Made by a program: the position numbers and the translations under genes
The notes under the pieces: model-generated
The model's input: the letters and a program-made list of their open reading frames with translations, nothing else
What the model was told of the DNA's origin: nothing
The model's database searches: none
NCBI GenBank assembly: GCA_037447605.1
Contig: CM074807.1
Span: 3,271,849 to 3,335,848 of the forward strand
From: Zygnema circumcarinatum
Lineage: Eukaryota; Streptophyta; Zygnematophyceae; Zygnematales; Zygnemataceae
Reading direction: 5' to 3'
DNA: 64,000 nt
Shown here: piece by piece, positions 62,442-64,000 of the stretch
How positions within the stretch are numbered: position 1 is the first letter of the stretch
Layout of the letters: each line of letters begins with the position of its first letter

Positions 62442-64000
62442 ATGTATGCAAATAGCTGCTGGATGGGAGGGCGTCTGCATTGGAGGCAAAGCTGGAGAGT
62501 TCAAGAGAGGGGAGCTTGTTGGAAAGACGGAAGAAAATCTTTAGAATTACATTTGCTATCCCCAATTCAAGCTCTTTGTTCGGATCAAAATCACTCTATA
62601 TGTGGAAAGGGTTTGCAGTCACCCTCGACTTTTGGGGCTTTCTCAAATTTTAGAGTTTCTAGACTGCTTAAACTCAGCAAATACTGCTCCTACTCTGTCT
62701 CAACTGGGACCTATAATGAAAGTGGCTTTGAAACCGACCGACCTGCCACGGATAACTTTTTGAAGTTGGAAGAAGATGTGAAAGAACGGAGGGGTCCTTT
62801 TTTGTATTTTGAAGGAGTTGTGGAGGGAGGATTGGGAAAGCAGAGGCTGGATACTTATATTAGTGAGCAGATTCCGAGAGCGAGCAGAGCAAAAGTGCAG
62901 ACATGCATCCGAGAAGGATATGTGACTGTGAATGGGAAGCTGCAAACCAAGGTATATGTGTGGAATATGAATGGGATTAGAAAGGTGGTTTGAGAGATCG
63001 AATTGAAATTGAGTCAAAATTTGCATTCTGTCGAAATGGATACTATCCTAATTCTGCTGTTCTACAGGCGAGCCTTAGATTGGCATTGAGCTTATAGGAA
63101 TACTTTCCAGGAGTATAGACCACTTATTCGGTTTATCACTTACTCCTAATGCTAAACACTGAGTTTTCTCCTTCTCTCTCTTCTTGCAATTTTGCTTCCG
63201 CTCTCTCTATGACCCCGTCTTTTCCACTCTCTTTTTCCTTACGATTTAAAATGTTTCTGGTTGCAGGTCTCGTACAGTCTTAGATCGGGGGAAAAAGTGG
63301 AGTGCAAGCTTCCTCCTCCTCCCCCTCTAGAAGCTGTTCCGGAGAACATTCCTATAGAAGTGGTGTACGAAGATGATAATCTTTTAGTAGTAAATAAGCC
63401 CCCCCATCTGGTGAGTTACAATACTCGTCAGCAATCCACATAATGCAAGTTGTTTTTTCAATCACTTTTTCTAACTTTGACATCTTGGAATACTGGCTGC
63501 ATCAAGGATTAAGAAAAGTTAGACGAAATCATTACTCTCTTATCTTGGCTAGTACTACTGTACACCCTCGTCTTTTGCTTTCTGTCTAATTGACGCGACT
63601 CCTTGAGAGAGAGGAGAGGGAGAGGGGGAAAGAGAGAGAGAGAGAGACAGGGATTTGCCTTAAATTTCTTCTTTCCTATTTCCCAGGTGGTCCATCCTTC
63701 TCCAGGGCATTATAATGGAACTCTCGTGAATGCACTTTTGTATCACTGTGGGCTGCCGCCAATGCAAGTTCCGTCCGGAAACACGTCGCAAAGAGGACTG
63801 CAAGTGCAGGAGAGGAGTCTGTTGGAGCTGCAGGGAGAGGGAGAGGGAGAGGGAGAGGGAGTAGATGAGGGAGAGGATGAGGGAGAGGATGAGGAAGCGG
63901 GAGAGGGGGAGGGAGAGGGAATCTTGCTTGCAGCAGCAACATTGAATGGACCACAACCCATAATCCGGCCAGGAATTGTGCATAGGCTCGATAAGGGAAC
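62442..64000 (+). CDS. RluA/RluD-family RNA pseudouridine synthase (truncated by window end)
   Basis: Exons 62442-62951, 63267-63410 and 63687-beyond 64000 join in frame; about 322 residues are visible. A poorly conserved, basic N-terminus (organelle targeting likely) precedes an S4 RNA-binding domain at about 130-170 (KQRLDTYISEQIPRASRAKV, REGYVTVNGKLQTK). The synthase domain starts IPIEVVYEDDNLLVVNKPPHLVVHPSPGH, with NALLYHCG next. The catalytic block GIVHRLDKGT, containing the nucleophilic Asp of motif II, is reached at the very end of the window. The family isomerises uridine to pseudouridine in rRNA or tRNA. The oddity is an inserted acidic Gly/Glu repeat (63825-63928) between NALLYH and PGIVHRLD. 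The start at 62442 lies only 120 bp after the uL18m stop on the same strand, so the leader is short or overlaps that gene's 3' UTR. Confidence 0.9.

Overview
The window is nuclear DNA from a streptophyte, most likely a land plant. The genes have many short introns with GT...AG borders, and most acceptors read TGCAG. The gene set includes a class II formin with a PTEN-like domain, a SUD1/DOA10 RING-CH ubiquitin ligase, an FKBP17-type plastid immunophilin, a REF/SRPP (rubber-particle-like) protein and an At1g19600-type PfkB kinase. Telo-box (AAACCCTA) motifs lie before several start codons. Gene density is high, about one gene per 5 kb. GA/CT microsatellites are extremely abundant, even inside exons. 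I suspect a non-seed plant or a related alga, but the sequence alone does not settle this. Nothing bacterial is present.

Layout. A possible last exon of an upstream gene lies at 38-372 (+). An unrecognised acidic protein gene follows at 1444-2535 (-), then FKBP17 at 2816-4251 (+), a PfkB kinase at 5640-8341 (-, 5 exons) and endonuclease V at 9672-12763 (+, 8 exons). A transposon-rich spacer with two inverted-repeat elements occupies about 12.8-14.5 kb. The SUD1/DOA10 E3 ligase runs from 14889 to 21740 (+, 10 exons). A PARP-type ADP-ribosyltransferase ends at 25426, and its catalytic exons are repeated in a near-perfect 1,408-bp tandem duplication (24032-26847). Microsatellite-rich spacer follows to about 29.2 kb.

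The right half holds the class II formin at 29208-40304 (-, 17 exons). Facing away from it, across a 1.45-kb spacer with a minisatellite, is acetyl-CoA C-acetyltransferase at 41756-47230 (+, 13 exons). Next come the REF/SRPP gene at 49326-51005 (+), a large coiled-coil protein at 52420-57687 (-, 8 exons), a tentative small membrane protein at 58058-60092 (-), a mitochondrial-type uL18 ribosomal protein at 61014-62321 (+), and an RluA-family pseudouridine synthase that starts at 62442 and runs off the right edge.

The genes do not form a pathway. They are unrelated housekeeping genes in a normal eukaryotic arrangement. Exon coordinates were derived by hand from splice signals, reading frame and remembered family conservation. 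No alignment or transcript evidence was available.
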